Below are positions 1 to 11,695 of a stretch of DNA of 64,000 nt, piece after piece. A program made the translations under genes and the position numbers. This stretch comes from Hypericum androsaemum. Lineage: Eukaryota > Streptophyta > Magnoliopsida > Malpighiales > Hypericaceae. Under the pieces are notes generated by a model. The model did no database searches, was not told the origin of the DNA, and was given only the letters and a program-made list of their open reading frames with translations. Within the stretch, counting starts at the first letter, position 1. Each line of letters opens with the position of its first letter. The stretch covers positions 13,591,912 through 13,655,911 of the forward strand of contig OZ023188.1 in assembly GCA_963995505.1 (NCBI GenBank), in the 5' to 3' direction.

Positions 1-195
1 CCAAGTCTCTCCAAGTGTTTATTTCTTCGAATTGCAGGTTACGATACCAAACTTGAGCTTCCCCTTTCAAGGTGGACCTGAATGAGCAAAACCTTAGACC
101 GTCATTTCTCAATTTCAGGAAGGGCATAAACTCGGGCATCATCTCGCAAACCTCCTCGAATCTGAGGAGGTGATCTTGCGGATTTTCGTCCTACC
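1..195 (-). mobile_element. Ty3/gypsy gag fragment (Retrotrans_gag)
   Basis: The minus strand reads an open stretch with the retrotransposon gag capsid signature. It starts with ENPQDHLLRFEEVC, followed by a hydrophobic segment, then LKGEAQVWYRNL and finally INTWRDL. Plant gypsy gag proteins typically show (E)DPxxHLxRFxExC, then LxFxSLxxxAxxWxxxLpxxSIxTWxxL, so order and spacing agree. A stop codon lies just upstream of the ENPQ segment, so this is a remnant, and it is also cut by the window edge. Functional gag would form the virus-like particle core; this piece cannot. Confidence 0.7.
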
Positions 196-387
196 TCTGA
201 CAGAATTCGAGTGATTATTTCAACTTCCAAAAATAAGTTGACTTCGAAGTTGGTGCATCGAGAATTGACACCATTCTGCTATTTCAGTTTCTTCTCTTGC
301 AGTGGAAGTACCTACAAAATAAAATGCACTAAATCATCAAGTGGTGAAAAGAAAATAAAAAAATTGCAAAAATTGATAAAAAATAAA

Positions 388-1346
388 GGGAAAAGTCCAC
401 TTTAGTACCCTGTGGTATCGCCCAAAATCACTTTAGTACCCTGTGGTAAAAAACTGACCAATCGAGTCATACTTATTCTAATTAACATCAAAAAGGGCCT
501 CGGGCAGCTGCCCGGACCCGCCCAAACCCTGTCTGGGCTACGTGGCCAGCCACATCACCAAAATTTGATGACGTAGCGCCACGTGGACATCCATCTTCTT
601 CCCTCTCTTCCTCTCCTCCTCCACTTCTCCTCCTCCTCCTCCTCCTCGTCCTCGTCCTCGTCCTCCTCGTCCTCCTCCTCCGCCTCCTCCTCCACTTCGT
701 CCTCCTCCTCGTCCTCCTCCTCCTCCTCCGCCTCCTCCTCCTCGTCCTCCTCCTCCTCCTCTACTTCGTCCTCCTCCTCTGCCTCCTCCTCCTCCTCCTC
801 CTCGTCCTCGTCCTCGTCCTCGTCCTCCTCCACCTCCTCCTCCACTTCGTCCTCCTCCTCCTCCTCCTCCTCCTCCTCCGCCTCCTCCTCCACTTCGTCT
901 TCCTCCTCCTCGTCCTCCTCCTCCTCCTTCTCCTCCACTTCATCCTCCTCCTCCTCCTCCTCCGCCTCATCCTCCTCCTCCTCCTCCTCGTCCTCGTCCT
1001 TCTCTTCGTCCTCCTCCTCCTCGTCCTCCTCATCCTCCTCCTCCTCTGCCTCGTCCTCCTCTTCGTCCTCCTCTGCCTCGTCCTCCTCTTCGTCCTCCTC
1101 CTTCTCGTCCTCCTCCTCCTCATCCTCCTCCTCCTCCTCCTCCACGTGGCGCCACGTCATCAAGTTTTGGTGATGTCGGCCACGTAGCCCGGACAGGGTT
1201 CGGGCGGGTCCGAGCAGCTCTGGGCAGCTGCCCGAGGCCCTTTTTGATGTTAATTGGAATAAGTATGACTCGATTGGTCAGTTTTTTACCACAGGGTACT
1301 AAAGTGATTTTGGGCGATACCACAGGGTACTAAAGTGGACTTTTCT
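388..1346. mobile_element. Mutator-like inverted-repeat element with 10-bp target duplication
   Basis: The first ~200 bases (388-590) and the last ~200 (1143-1346) are inverted copies. Both arms carry the 'actttagtaccctgtggt' motif twice, then a GC-rich part with 'gggcctcgggcagctgccc' and a 'gccacgt' motif. The element is flanked by a perfect 10-base direct repeat aaaaaataaa (378-387 and 1347-1356). Long terminal inverted repeats with a 9-10 bp target duplication are typical of Mutator-like elements. The flank is A-rich, which weakens the duplication argument a little. The centre is a TCC microsatellite and no transposase is present. Confidence 0.75.
600..1142. repeat. (TCC)n / (TCG,TCT) microsatellite, ~540 bp
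   Basis: Almost uninterrupted trinucleotide repeat of TCC with scattered TCG, TCT, ACT and GCC triplets, filling the centre of the inverted-repeat element. It produces long open frames of poly-Ser (+) or poly-Glu/Asp (-), which are by-products of the repeat and not genes. Confidence 0.95.
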
Positions 1347-1356
1347 AAAAAATAAA

Positions 1357-1970
1357 AGTAAATTATTGTAAACCAAAAATTATTTTGATTTTGTCCCTAA
1401 AATCTCAGTCCATATCGATGGTGCCAATTTGATAGGTAGTGATTTACATAACCTAAAATTTGTCCCTAAATTTAGTGAATAATTTACATAACCTATGCAA
1501 ATAATGTAGTGATAAGTAAGATTCGTAATGAGGGATCGGCAACAAAATCTAATATAATCTTAAGTTTACAGCATAAATAGTTGTATGTAGGGATTGATGG
1601 AACTTAAAGCAAACAGAGTAAAAGAAATAGAAGGATAACTCAATCAATGATGAAGATGAGCATGGTACCTTAACATGCATACAGGTTCAATTATGGACTT
1701 TTCATGGATTGATATTCAAAGTTTTCTAAAATACTAATAGTAATGAAGAGGGTGCAAACACATCTATCTTCCAAAACCACTATTAGAATATAGATAAGCT
1801 TAAAGTGTGAGGCATCAATTCAAGTTCACCATTTATTAAGTTCCCTCAAACGAATCACTTATAGAGAGTTTCATGTACCAAACTACTAAGTGTATTATTC
1901 GGTCTTTTTGGCTTCTCTACATCCATAGATCAGCTAGATATCATACCGCCTTTCATATTATTAATCTTGA
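1357..1970. other. A/T-rich DNA, no feature seen
   Basis: No coding-like frame, terminal repeat or RNA gene was recognised between the Mutator-like element and the LINE tail. Confidence 0.5.
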
Positions 1971-1979
1971 ACCAATAAT

Positions 1980-4255
1980 TTTTTTTGAAAGGTAAATAAA
2001 TTTATTTCACCAAAAGAAACTGTACAATGAGGCCCGATTCTAAAGTAAGCAATCAGAGCTAAAAGCTTAGAGATCCTAGTAATACAAAGCTACGCCACAG
2101 GGCTAATATACAACAGAACATCTTGCGAATGCAACCTATTCGAAAGACCAGACCAAAAAGTTCATTCGGAAAGACTTTTGAGAATGACAATCATCAACTT
2201 TCCATGATCATAACGCTCCCCTTCAAACACGATGCAATTTCTAAGCTTCCATACGCACCAACATATAGCAGGAAACACCATGTACCAAACCTTTCTGATG
2301 AGTTTTCCCCGAACAAGACCGATCCAGTTGTCTAAGAGACAGGTAGTAGAATGCTAAACACACCAGCGTACACCAATGGCGTTAGCGAAAAACTTCCATA
2401 TCTTAGAAACATCAGGGCAGTGTATGAAGATATGATTTGAAGATTCAACTCCAGAATCGCAAATAGGGCACTTGATCTCACCATTCTGAATATAACCCAC
2501 CCTATGCAAATTGTCTCTCATCTTGATACGATCAAGAAGGGCCATCCTAAAAAAGTAACTGACTTTAGACAAAACAAGACTCGGCCATCCATCCTTAATG
2601 ACCGCAGGAGCAACGATGAAAAAACCATCGAAGGTAAGATTATATAAGCTACAAACGGTAAAGCCGGCAAACAAATCAGGTCGTCAGACAACATGGTCAG
2701 CCTCCTCCTGCAGAGATAGATTAGTAGGAATCATCGACATCAAAGATCTCAGTGATTCTTCCTCCCAAGCACGCAAAGCTCTTCTCCAATTAAAAACACA
2801 CCTTGGACGATCACTATCTCTGGTGCAAAAGCAAGACACTGAGGCCTCTTTCTGAGTGGTGAGAGTGAATAACCTGGGAAAAAGACCAGAAAGAGGGATA
2901 TAGGAGCACCATGAGTCTTCCCAGAACCGAATTTGATCACCTCTTCCAAGAGTGAACTGGATATTATGCCTCAAAATAGATGCGGGTGCAGTATTCGAGA
3001 GAGCCAGGTTACAGATAGAATGTCATAGACCTAGAAAGCGATTACATCATGGAATACGTGAGAGAATTATGGACAAACTTAGCCTTGAACCACCATGAAT
3101 ACCAGTAATAACCTTTGTTTAAGGAGTATTTGGATCGGACAAGTACCTCTAAACCCATTTGAGCATCAAAGCCTCATTTTGTATGTCCAAGCGAGTAAGT
3201 CCCAAGCCACCCTTGTCCACGTGAAGACAAGCATGACTCCAGGACACTAAGGTGAGGCTACGCTTGGAGGGATCACTTGACCAAAGAAACTTGCTCATTT
3301 TGCCTTCAAAAAGCTTCATCACTCCAGCTGGAACCTTGAATAAAGACATGAAAAAGATGGGTAAACATGAAAGAACTGCCTTAACGAGAGTCACCCGACC
3401 ACCAATGGACAGGAGGCAACCCTTCCAAGAAGAGAACCTTGTATCAAAAAGCTCATCGAGAGGTTCCCAATGGGCACAATGTTTCATAGACGTGCCAACC
3501 GAAATACCAAGATACTTGAACGACAACTCTTGACTCCTACAACCCCAACACTCCGTGGCGCTAGCAATCCATTCATCATTGAGATTGATACCGGTGATTG
3601 CGCATTTATCAAAGTTGAGAGTTAAACCTTAAACCAGAGCAAAAGACAACAAAATGTTCTTAAGATTAGAAATATTTTGAGGGGTAGGTTTTGTAAAGAG
3701 GATGGTATCATCCGCGAATTGAAGAAGGCAAAGATTGGCATTCATCGTGGGAATCGATAATCCTTGAATTAACACAAACTCTCAGCTCACAAAATTATAC
3801 GGTGGAGTCCCTCAACAACGATAAGGAAAAAATATGGGGAGATAGTCCCTCAACAGCCATATTTTGAGTTTCCTTTGCGCTCATGCCCTCCAACATACCA
3901 TTAAAGTTACCCATGACTAACCAGAGACCAACTTGGGAAGAGCTCTTAACTGCCACCAATTCCTCCCAAAGTCGGCATTGGTCAGACAAATCAGAGGGGC
4001 CGTACACAAGCACAATATAATAAGCCAACTCATTCTCAACGAGAGTTCCTTCCAGGCACACCTTAGTAATCGAAGAGCAGTTAATGAAGGACAAACTCCA
4101 GACCAAAAAAAAAGACCAGCAGATCGCCTAATAGAAGGCACCGCTTCCCACCCGAACTACGCTTTCCTCCACATCTGCTTTGCCATAGCCAAAGACGAAC
4201 GTTCCACTTTTGTTTCAGTGAGACCAAGAAAACCAATGTGCACTAAGGATATTCC
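1980..4255 (-). mobile_element. 5'-truncated L1-type LINE with endonuclease, RT and zf-RVT remnants
   Basis: Read on the minus strand from 4255. The apurinic endonuclease comes first, with LTETKVE, then VVWSLSFI, then WLVMGNFNGML near 3880. A reverse-transcriptase piece follows with LQFADDTILF (FADD catalytic box, near 3700) and FKYLGI (near 3520). The C-terminal zf-RVT domain comes last, with CPICDSGVESSNHIFIHC near 2420. Much of the RT is deleted between 3795 and 3770, and stops and frameshifts are frequent. The 3' end at 1980 is a T-run on the plus strand, i.e. a poly(A) tail. An 8-base direct repeat ccaataat flanks it (1972-1979 and 4256-4263), fitting target-primed insertion with 5' truncation. 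Confidence 0.8.
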
Positions 4256-4263
4256 CCAATAAT

Positions 4264-4900
4264 GATGTAATAAATAGATCCGTAAATATTTAATTTTGGC
4301 TAGATTTTTAGGGAACTGGATTCTGTCCTAGAAAAGGACATCCAGTACGGTTCTTGATGAGAAGGAACAGAGGTAGAATGAGAAAAAAGGAGAAAAAATA
4401 TAAAGGTGGGATGCGCGTCCCTAAAAAAAGAATAATAGACAGGCCCACATGGTCTTTGTATAAAACAACCTCCCCTTATTTTTTCAGTCTTAGCAATCTT
4501 AACAAAGGCATGAACAACACACCTGCACTCCATATTAATGTATCTGGAACCGTCATCAATTTCATACGATGAATTGGTGGAAGACATGAATAGCCCACGA
4601 ATTTCAACTACTGAAAATGGGTAAACAGAGGAATGGTTAGACTTGGAACCCTATATTGGAGTTGCCCAGACTGTAGACTCTGGAACCTTTACTTGGAGTT
4701 GCCCACACCGTGGAACTTGGAAACTTCGAACCCACCTAAGGTTTTTAGATAAAATTTGAAAATTGTGAGTGATTAAAGCAGAAAGGTAAAAAGAGAGAGA
4801 AAAAATCATTCCCAATTGATTTTAAAGAGAGTTGGATAAAACGAATACAATGGGGAGCATTTTGATCTTTTCAAGTGGGCCTTCATAGGAGAAAGTTGAA
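4264..4900. other. Intergenic, nothing recognised
   Basis: Low-complexity A/G-rich DNA with short frames only. No domain or terminal repeat was identified. Confidence 0.4.
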
Positions 4901-4906
4901 TATTCT

Positions 4907-5027
4907 GGCGCCAGGGACCTGAAAGTATAATAATATCAAATACAAGTGATATCGGCGTGTATTTTTCAAACAAGGGGACTTTTGAGTATATTTAAGTAAA
5001 TCCGACGGACTTGAGAGTAATTTATCC
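4907..5027. repeat. Isolated right end of a GGAAAATTACTCTC-family inverted-repeat element
   Basis: The stretch 'gcgccagggacctgaaag' through 'gacttgagagtaattta' matches the right terminus of the elements at 20946-21921 and 29577-29945. No matching left terminus was found upstream, so it is a truncated copy. Confidence 0.55.
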
Positions 5028-5099
5028 TTTTAATTTTTTTACCTCAAACTTCATTTTTTAGATAGATAATCAGTAAGAGGTAAAAGAATTGGTATAGTA

Positions 5100-5760
5100 A
5101 ATCGAACATACCATTTGATATAATCGGACATACCATCCTATATAATATAGAATACCATTTGATATAACCAGACATACCATTTAATATAACTGGGTATACC
5201 ATTTAATATAATCGGACATACCAGTCGTATAATTTAATTAATTATTTAGTAACCAGACATACTATTTGATGTAACTCGGCATACCATTTGATATAATCGG
5301 GCATACCATTTAATATACAGAAGTACCATTTGATGTAACGGGACGTACCAGACAATCTATTTTATCATGACAAAAAAACTTTTTAACGTAACTGTGAAAA
5401 CAATTTGAACACAACATGACAAACAATTGTATCATAATTGTGCGACCATTCGATCATAGTCGATCAAAGCTTCGATCGTGACATAACAAACCATTTCATC
5501 ATAACATGATAACCCATTGTATCGTAATTGTGCAAACTATTTTATCATAACATAAGAATCTCATTGTATCGTAAATATGCAAACCATTGTATTATGACAT
5601 GATAAATTATTTTATCATAACATGATAAACTATTATATGATAACATGATAACCATTAATATAACTGAATAATACTATTTAATATAACCAGGCGTACCACT
5701 TATTACAACAGGGTATACCATTCGACATAACATTGTATACCATTTCGATTATCTATTTTG
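5100..5760. repeat. Degenerate A/T-rich minisatellite, ~22-bp and related units
   Basis: Variants of 'cataccatttgatataatcg' recur about ten times from 5107 to 5350. From 5380 to 5760 they grade into 'aaccattgtatcataacatg' variants. Copies differ by several bases and spacing is irregular. Confidence 0.75.
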
Positions 5761-6047
5761 AATGGGTAACACACTACATTTCTGCAACAACAAATCCGAT
5801 CAAACATGACATAACTAATGAAAAATGCAATAGTTGCAGCTAACTAAACACGAATCCAATCAAATATGATTAAGATTTGCAGCGGCCAAACAACACATCA
5901 AAATTTGCATCATTTGAGTTCATTAAACATAATTCATATTCTGAGAGTAACCAGATAAACTATTTAATCATAACATCATGAACTATTTAATCGTAACATC
6001 ATGAACCATTTACCATTTATTATCACCAAGAAAATTAGATGACATCT

Positions 6048-6240
6048 TTTCCATTTAATTACAATACACAAAAATAAGCAACACCACAACAACATCGCCT
6101 TATTCCAAATTACAATTCCATGGCACCAGAACAGCATCATCTTCTCCATTTAATTACAATTACACAAAAATAACAGCGCGAGAACAACATCATCTTCTCC
6201 ATTTAATTATGATTCCATGGCACCAGAACAACAACATCTA
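6048..6240. repeat. Short direct repeat, ~97-bp unit, two copies
   Basis: The blocks 'ccatttaattacaat', 'acacaaaaataa' and 'ttccatggcaccagaaca' recur in the same order about 97 bases apart. A weaker relative lies near 5970-6010. Confidence 0.6.
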
Positions 6241-7000
6241 ATTCCATCACTTCAACTTGAAACATATAATAAAACTTCACAAAAAATTCTAATGCGATTA
6301 ACTTTTCCAACAAAACCATAACCTCCTCATAGGCTTCCTCTTCAACATCCTCATATGCTTCTTCTTCCCACTTTGCCCTCATGGCGGCGGCGAGTGAAGT
6401 GAAGGTTCAGGTTGCTCCTTAACGAACCAAACTGATATGCCCATACCAAATTTGATTTATTGTTCTAAACAAAGCAAAAAAAGAAAAATGGGAAACCACC
6501 CTCCTATCTCAACCTCGGAAACCTCGCGCCACCCATAACCACCCAACATTTGAGGCTCCCGCCGTCCAACCGCCTTGTCTCCGGCATCCCACCGATCTCG
6601 CCAAACCCTCACAGCTACTGAGTTTCGTGCCAGCGGCCTCTTGCCAAACCCCGTCACCGCTGAAGGGAGAGAGAAATCGCGATCCAGTTCCCGACCAGGA
6701 GATCGGACCAGGGGACCATTGTATTACCGGCCCATCCGGATCTAACATCCCATTTGCTAGCATCGAGGTCCACCAGCATCACGAGTCACTGTCATCGAGG
6801 TCCACCAGCGTGAGTCCATCGTAGGAAAGACTGGGAAAGAGGAGTTGGTTCTAGTGAACAATCAATAGAGATTAGGGTTTTTTCAATTGAGAGAGAGAGA
6901 GATGGAGAGGGTGGAGTGTTTGGTATGGGAAGAGAGATTGAGAGAGTGATGGAGGAAAGAGAAAAGGAAAATCAAGGTAAGTACCAAATTATCGTACTTC
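6241..7000. other. GC-rich island with coding-like texture, unassigned
   Basis: From about 6370 to 6830 composition turns GC-rich between A/T-rich flanks. The minus strand near 6240-6400 reads an acidic stretch containing WEEEAYEDVEEEAYEEV. No family was recognised. A short GA microsatellite lies at 6885-6905. It could be a captured gene fragment or a dead exon. Confidence 0.3.
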
Positions 7001-7009
7001 AATATTGGC

Positions 7010-7310
7010 TGTCAGATATTGTACATGATTAAAAAAAACCTATCTAGTGGCTCTTCTTTTATCTAGGTTGATCTTGACTCACTTTACACATCCAGAACCA
7101 AATCCATCCATTTTTTAGCTATTTTCTAGGGTCTTACACTTGTATATATAGAGCTAAGATGTAACCCTTCCTCAACGGAGTAATTGTGAATACAAGAGGA
7201 GGCACTTCTCAAAACCCTTTGTGTCCATCTTCTTCTTCCTCTATCTCTCACCATTTCCGATCAAACTTCGAGAGCTAGCTTCCAATTTCTCAACGCAACT
7301 CTTATACACT
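7010..7310 (+). mobile_element. LTR-like promoter sequence (possible solo or partial LTR)
   Basis: A plus-strand TATA box (tatatatag near 7143) is followed by a leader-like C/T-rich stretch, as in the U3/R part of plant LTRs. No second copy, clear TG..CA ends or target duplication could be fixed, so the call is weak. It abuts the 3' end of the ABCG pseudogene. Confidence 0.35.
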
Positions 7311-8607
7311 TGTGTGTTATCCGGCCAAGTGTCTTTTAACTAGTTCATCAAAGCTTTGATAAGGGGTTTAACTTTCTCCACCAATTTTATGATTCCCAAG
7401 AACATCCACCTGTAAACAACTACCATCCCAAATAGGATAGCAACATCAACCCATTTGGAGTAACCCATCTCCATCTCCCAGACATCCCTCAAAATCTCAT
7501 CACCAGTAATTGTAGGAGGCCCACCAACTTGGTTATTGGGAAACGTCAATCCTTTGAACTCGTTCTTGTATAATCCTTCGTTTGCATACTTATGGAATGA
7601 AATGTGGTACATTGGATACCTCCATACGGGCTTGGGGAGGTTGTCAGGCAATCGAAAGAAGCCTCTGTTTAAAATCATCAGGCCTTGGATCCCCGCTCTA
7701 GTTATGATCCCCATCAAGAAGTCCGGGACGATGCTCGCCACCATCATCATTAGACTCTCTACCAGCAACGTGCACACAAATAGGAGCACGACGAAGTAGG
7801 CGAAGTGTTCGAAGCTCTTTTGGAGGCCTGCAAGGTAGTAAGCCATGGCTCCGGGGATCAGAGAGATGAGTAGCAAGTAAGGAATGGAAGATAATGTATT
7901 TCCGATCACGAAGGCTCCAACGCCGTAGTGCCCGTTTAGTCTTTCTCTTTCAAAGATCTGGTTTTAGTTCGACAAGTTATAAGTATGTTAGGCCCTTCAA
8001 GATCGATTAAGAAGATTCGAAAAAAGGAAGATTTCAAGTCTACTTACTTTCATATCCTCTACGAAAGATGGAAATCCTCCGATCGCCATGAATGTTAAGA
8101 ATACAGCTACAAACATTAGCATTGAGCCTCTCACCTGATAAGAATCCTTATGATCAGTTTTGAACCGGTTACCAACAAAGTTCATTCAATAAAACCTGAT
8201 ATGCATGAACATGTTTAACTGACCTGAATTGAGCCATAGGAGTGGCCAACATCGTAGAAGATCGTCCCAACACATAAACACAAGGCGATGTAGATTGCCA
8301 GGCGAAGCCAGTAGTAGCCGAGGTCGCGGTACATGTTCTCGAAGGATCTCTGGTAAGAACAATGCACTGCGTGATGAAGCTTGTCTGGCTTTTTTCTTCT
8401 CAAGACCTCCCATCTCCTACATTATCAAAAGCAAAAGAATGCCAAATTATTAATTTTTATAAAAAAAATTCAATATTAAATATGATGTGAAGCATGACAT
8501 CAAAAATAACCTGTTGGTTTATGCCGGACACTTGATCATGAACTTGCTTATGAATGTCTGTCAATTTGTATGATTCGACAAGAACATTGGTTGCTTTCTC
8601 TGCATTC

Positions 8608-8978
8608 TGTTGAGAAACACGAGGGCCCCAAACACCACACGAACAACACCGGAGCTAGAGATCGATGACAAAGCACAAAGAAAACTCACGCACATAAGAA
8701 TAAGACACAAAATTTGGTCACCCGGTTTGATCTTAACCGATCTACATCCGGGGGCATACCAAGTCAGGAGATTTCACTATATCAAGCTCGATCTACACTT
8801 TAGAGCTTCACTCGCTCAACAATGGCTGTTTCTCTCTCCTCTTCTCTCTCTCTCTTTCTACACAAGAAAGAAGATAAGCGAATAGTGACTGAGAGGTGGG
8901 TATTTATAGTGCCCACAGTCTAGGACTAATTGGTGTCGGCAGGGGCAAAATCGTCCACCAGAAATCACATTTCTGGCC
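8608..8978 (-). repeat. Truncated 3' LTR of the copia element
   Basis: About 370 bases align with 11239-11610 of the other LTR, with roughly 14 differences, nearly all transitions. The outer U3 portion is missing because of the internal deletion. Confidence 0.88.
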
Positions 8979-8979
8979 A

Positions 8980-11211
8980 CAGTCTAGGACAAAATCTTCC
9001 TCCTCGGCCACCTGGCCATCTTGTGCCCTTTTGTTCCTACCTGAGTTCGAGATGTCTAACTCGATCACCTCACTGCTAGAACCCACCTCGTCGGATACAC
9101 TCCCCCTGTTCTTGTACAAAACCTTCTCATTGAATATGATATCTCGGCTTCTAATAACCTTGCAGTTCTTCTCATCCCAAAACCTGAAACCAAAATTATC
9201 TCCACCATATCCAATGAATGTGCACTTTTTGGACTTAGCATCCAGTTTGCTCCTATCACCTTCATCAATATGAACATATGACACACAACCAAATACTCGA
9301 AGGTAAGAAAGATCAACCTCCTTCCCACTCCAAGCCTCCTCTGGTATCCCATTATCCAAAGGAGTTGATGGTCCTCTATTGATCAAGAAAGCCACGGTAT
9401 TCACTGCATCTGCCCAAAATATCTTTGGTAGGCCACACTTCAGTCTCATGGCCCTAGCTCTCTCATTGATTGTTATGTTCATCCTCTCTGCGATGCCATT
9501 TTGCTGGGGGGGTTCCAGCTACTGTCTTCTCCATGCGAATCCCATTTGCTGCACAATAATCCTTGAACTCTTGGAGCTCATACTCTCCGCCATTATCAGA
9601 TCTCAAACACTTCACATTGAGACCTGTCTCATTTTCCACAAGGGCTCTCCACTTCTTGAAGGCATCGAAGGTTTCAGACTTATGTTTCAAGAAGTACACC
9701 CATAACTTCCTCGTAGAATCATCAATAAAGGTCATGTAATACAACGAACCACCCAAGGATGCCACTGGTGCTGGTCTCCACAAATCACTGTGGACCAACT
9801 CAAGCTTCTGCTTATTTGGAGATCTGCCAGCTCTCGAAAAACTCACTCTCTTCTACTTCCCAAAAACACAATCCTCATAGAGTTTCACTTCCACTGTCTT
9901 GAGGCCTGGTAGCTTCCCCTTCGAGCATAGCACCCTCATTCCCTTCTCACTCATGTGGCCAAGGCGACTATGCCACAAATCTGCATCATCCGTTGCACCT
10001 ACAACATTAATGCTCTCATTGGTGTTCTTCGTCATATACAAAGTACCCTCCTTCAAATCTCGAGCCACCACCCTAGCTCCTTTGGTAATTTTCCATGTCT
10101 TGCAACCAAAGGTCACTGTGTAACCTTCATCATCTAGTTGCCCCACGGATAGCAAATTCCTCTTCAACCCAGGAATATGCCTCACCCCTTTCAACAACAA
10201 CAAAGATCCATTAGGAGTATTTATGCGAACATCTCCCATGCCCACAATTTTCAAAGGGTCATCATTCACTAGATAGACTTTACCATAATCACCTAGGACA
10301 TACTTCTCCATCATCCCTGCATCACTACAAGAATAAAATGATGCTCCCGAATCCAATACCCACACCTCCAATGGACTGCTCACACTCAAGATCAACGCAT
10401 CCCCATGATCTTCCATTGTCGTATTTGCATATTTTTCCTTCTTTGGTGCCGTGCATTGGTCTCTGAAATGATCATATTGTTCACAATTCCAACATTGCAC
10501 CGAGCTCTTGTCCTTCTTCGGACCACCCTTCGATTTAGATCTTGACCTACCCCGGTCCTTCTTCCCCTTCGACTTGTTCTCTGACCTTCCCCTGTTACTC
10601 ATGCTCAAAGCTGAACTCGAGGCTACTCCAGATTCCTTTCTACGAATCTCCACACTCATAATCAAATTCCTCACCTCATCTAGCTTGAGCGTTACTTTCC
10701 CCACCGAGGCACTTACTGCCGTAACCGTGCCATTCCAACTATCGGGTAAAGAACTTAGTAAAATTAGGGCTTGTACCTCATCATCAAAGTCGATCTTAAC
10801 CGAGCTCAATTGGGCTATCGTTGCATTGAACTCGTGAAGATGCTTGGTCACCATCGTACCCTCCTCCATTCGAAGGTTGAACAACTTCCTCATCAAGTGA
10901 ACCTTGTTGGCCGCCGATGGCTTCTCGTACATCTCGGACAACGTCTCTAACATCTCCTTCGTTGTCTTTGACTTTACTGTGTGCAAGGCCACGTTCCTAG
11001 ACAAAGACAAGCGCACCACGCTCATCGCTTTCCAATCTAGGAGCTTCCACTCCTCTTCCTTCATGTCCTCAGGCTTCTTCCCATCAAGCGGCAAGTGCAA
11101 ATCTTTGCCATACAAGTAGTCCTCTACTTGTATCTTCCAGAAGGCATAGTCGCTGCCATCGAGCTTCTCCACGGGCGATCTCACATCACCCATCGTGATT
11201 GCTCCCACCAC
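8980..11211 (-). pseudogene. Copia gag-pol remnant: gag, protease, integrase
   Basis: A 452-residue frame (9853-11211) begins with MGDVRSPVEKLDGSDYAFWK, a UBN2-type gag. It then has a zinc knuckle CWNCEQYDHFRDQC (CX2CX4HX4C), an aspartic protease active site VLDSGASF, and a pre-integrase motif LWHSRLGHMS. A stop codon follows. The integrase core continues at 9463-9846 with HSDLW, TFIDDSTRK and SDNGGEY. A one-base expansion of a C-run near 9515 (minus strand) then shifts the frame. The rest (8904-9482) shows NITINERARAMR and FGCVSYVHI. The sequence runs straight into LTR DNA, so RT and RNase H are absent. It cannot encode a working polyprotein. Confidence 0.9.
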
Positions 11212-11223
11212 GCCCTAAACCCG

Positions 11224-11236
11224 GGCTCTGATACCA
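11224..11236 (-). other. Primer-binding site of the copia element
   Basis: The minus strand reads TGGTATCAGAGCC two bases inside the 5' LTR, the complement of the 3' end of initiator tRNA-Met that primes most plant copia elements. Confidence 0.88.
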
Positions 11237-11238
11237 AT

Positions 11239-11695
11239 TGTTGGGAAACACGAGGGCACCAAACACCACACGAACAACACCGGAGCTAGAGATCGATGAC
11301 AAAGCACAAAGGAAACTCACGCACACAAGAATAAGACACAAAATTTGGTCACCCGGTTCAATCTTAACCGATCTACATCCGGGGGCGTACCAAGCCAGGA
11401 GATTTCACTATATCAAGCTCGATCTACACTTTAGAGCTTCACTCGCTCAACAATGGTTGTTTCTCTCTCCTCTTCTCTCTCTCTCTTTCTACACAAGGAA
11501 GAAGATAAACGAATAGTGACTGAGAGGTGGGTATTTATAGTGCCCACAGCCTAGGACTAATTGGTGTCGGCAGGGGCAAAATCGTCTACCAGAAATCGCA
11601 TTTCTGGCCCCTGATGAATAGTGCCGAGTCAACAGTTGAACAGTAACTCCGTATAGTCAACATGTGAACAGTAACCAAAGTCTCTATACCCAACA
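11239..11695 (-). repeat. Complete 5' LTR of the copia element, 457 bp
   Basis: Bounded by TGTTG and CAACA on the plus strand. A TATA-like 'tatttatag' lies near 11530 in the promoter position for minus-strand transcription. The primer-binding site adjoins it on the inner side. Confidence 0.88.

Larger units (their letters stand above)
8608..11695 (-). mobile_element. Ty1/copia retrotransposon inserted in ABCG exon 5, internally deleted
   Basis: Both ends show TGTTG..CAACA. The flanking 5-base target duplication is cattc (8603-8607) and cgttc (11696-11700); the undisrupted paralogue has cgttc here, so the left copy carries a CpG transition. The 5' LTR (11239-11695) is complete. The 3' LTR (from 8608) ends abruptly near 8978 and joins integrase sequence. 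The reverse transcriptase, RNase H, polypurine tract and U3 start are therefore all missing. It is non-autonomous. Domain order before the deletion (gag, protease, integrase) is the copia order. Confidence 0.92.

Noticed and set aside
555..1173. Long poly-Glu/Asp (-) and poly-Ser (+) open frames
   Set aside because: Both are translations of the TCC microsatellite, with no codon or domain signal.
5100..5760. Regularly spaced short repeats, considered as a CRISPR-like array
   Set aside because: Units are divergent and contiguous, there are no unique spacers, and the genome is a plant.
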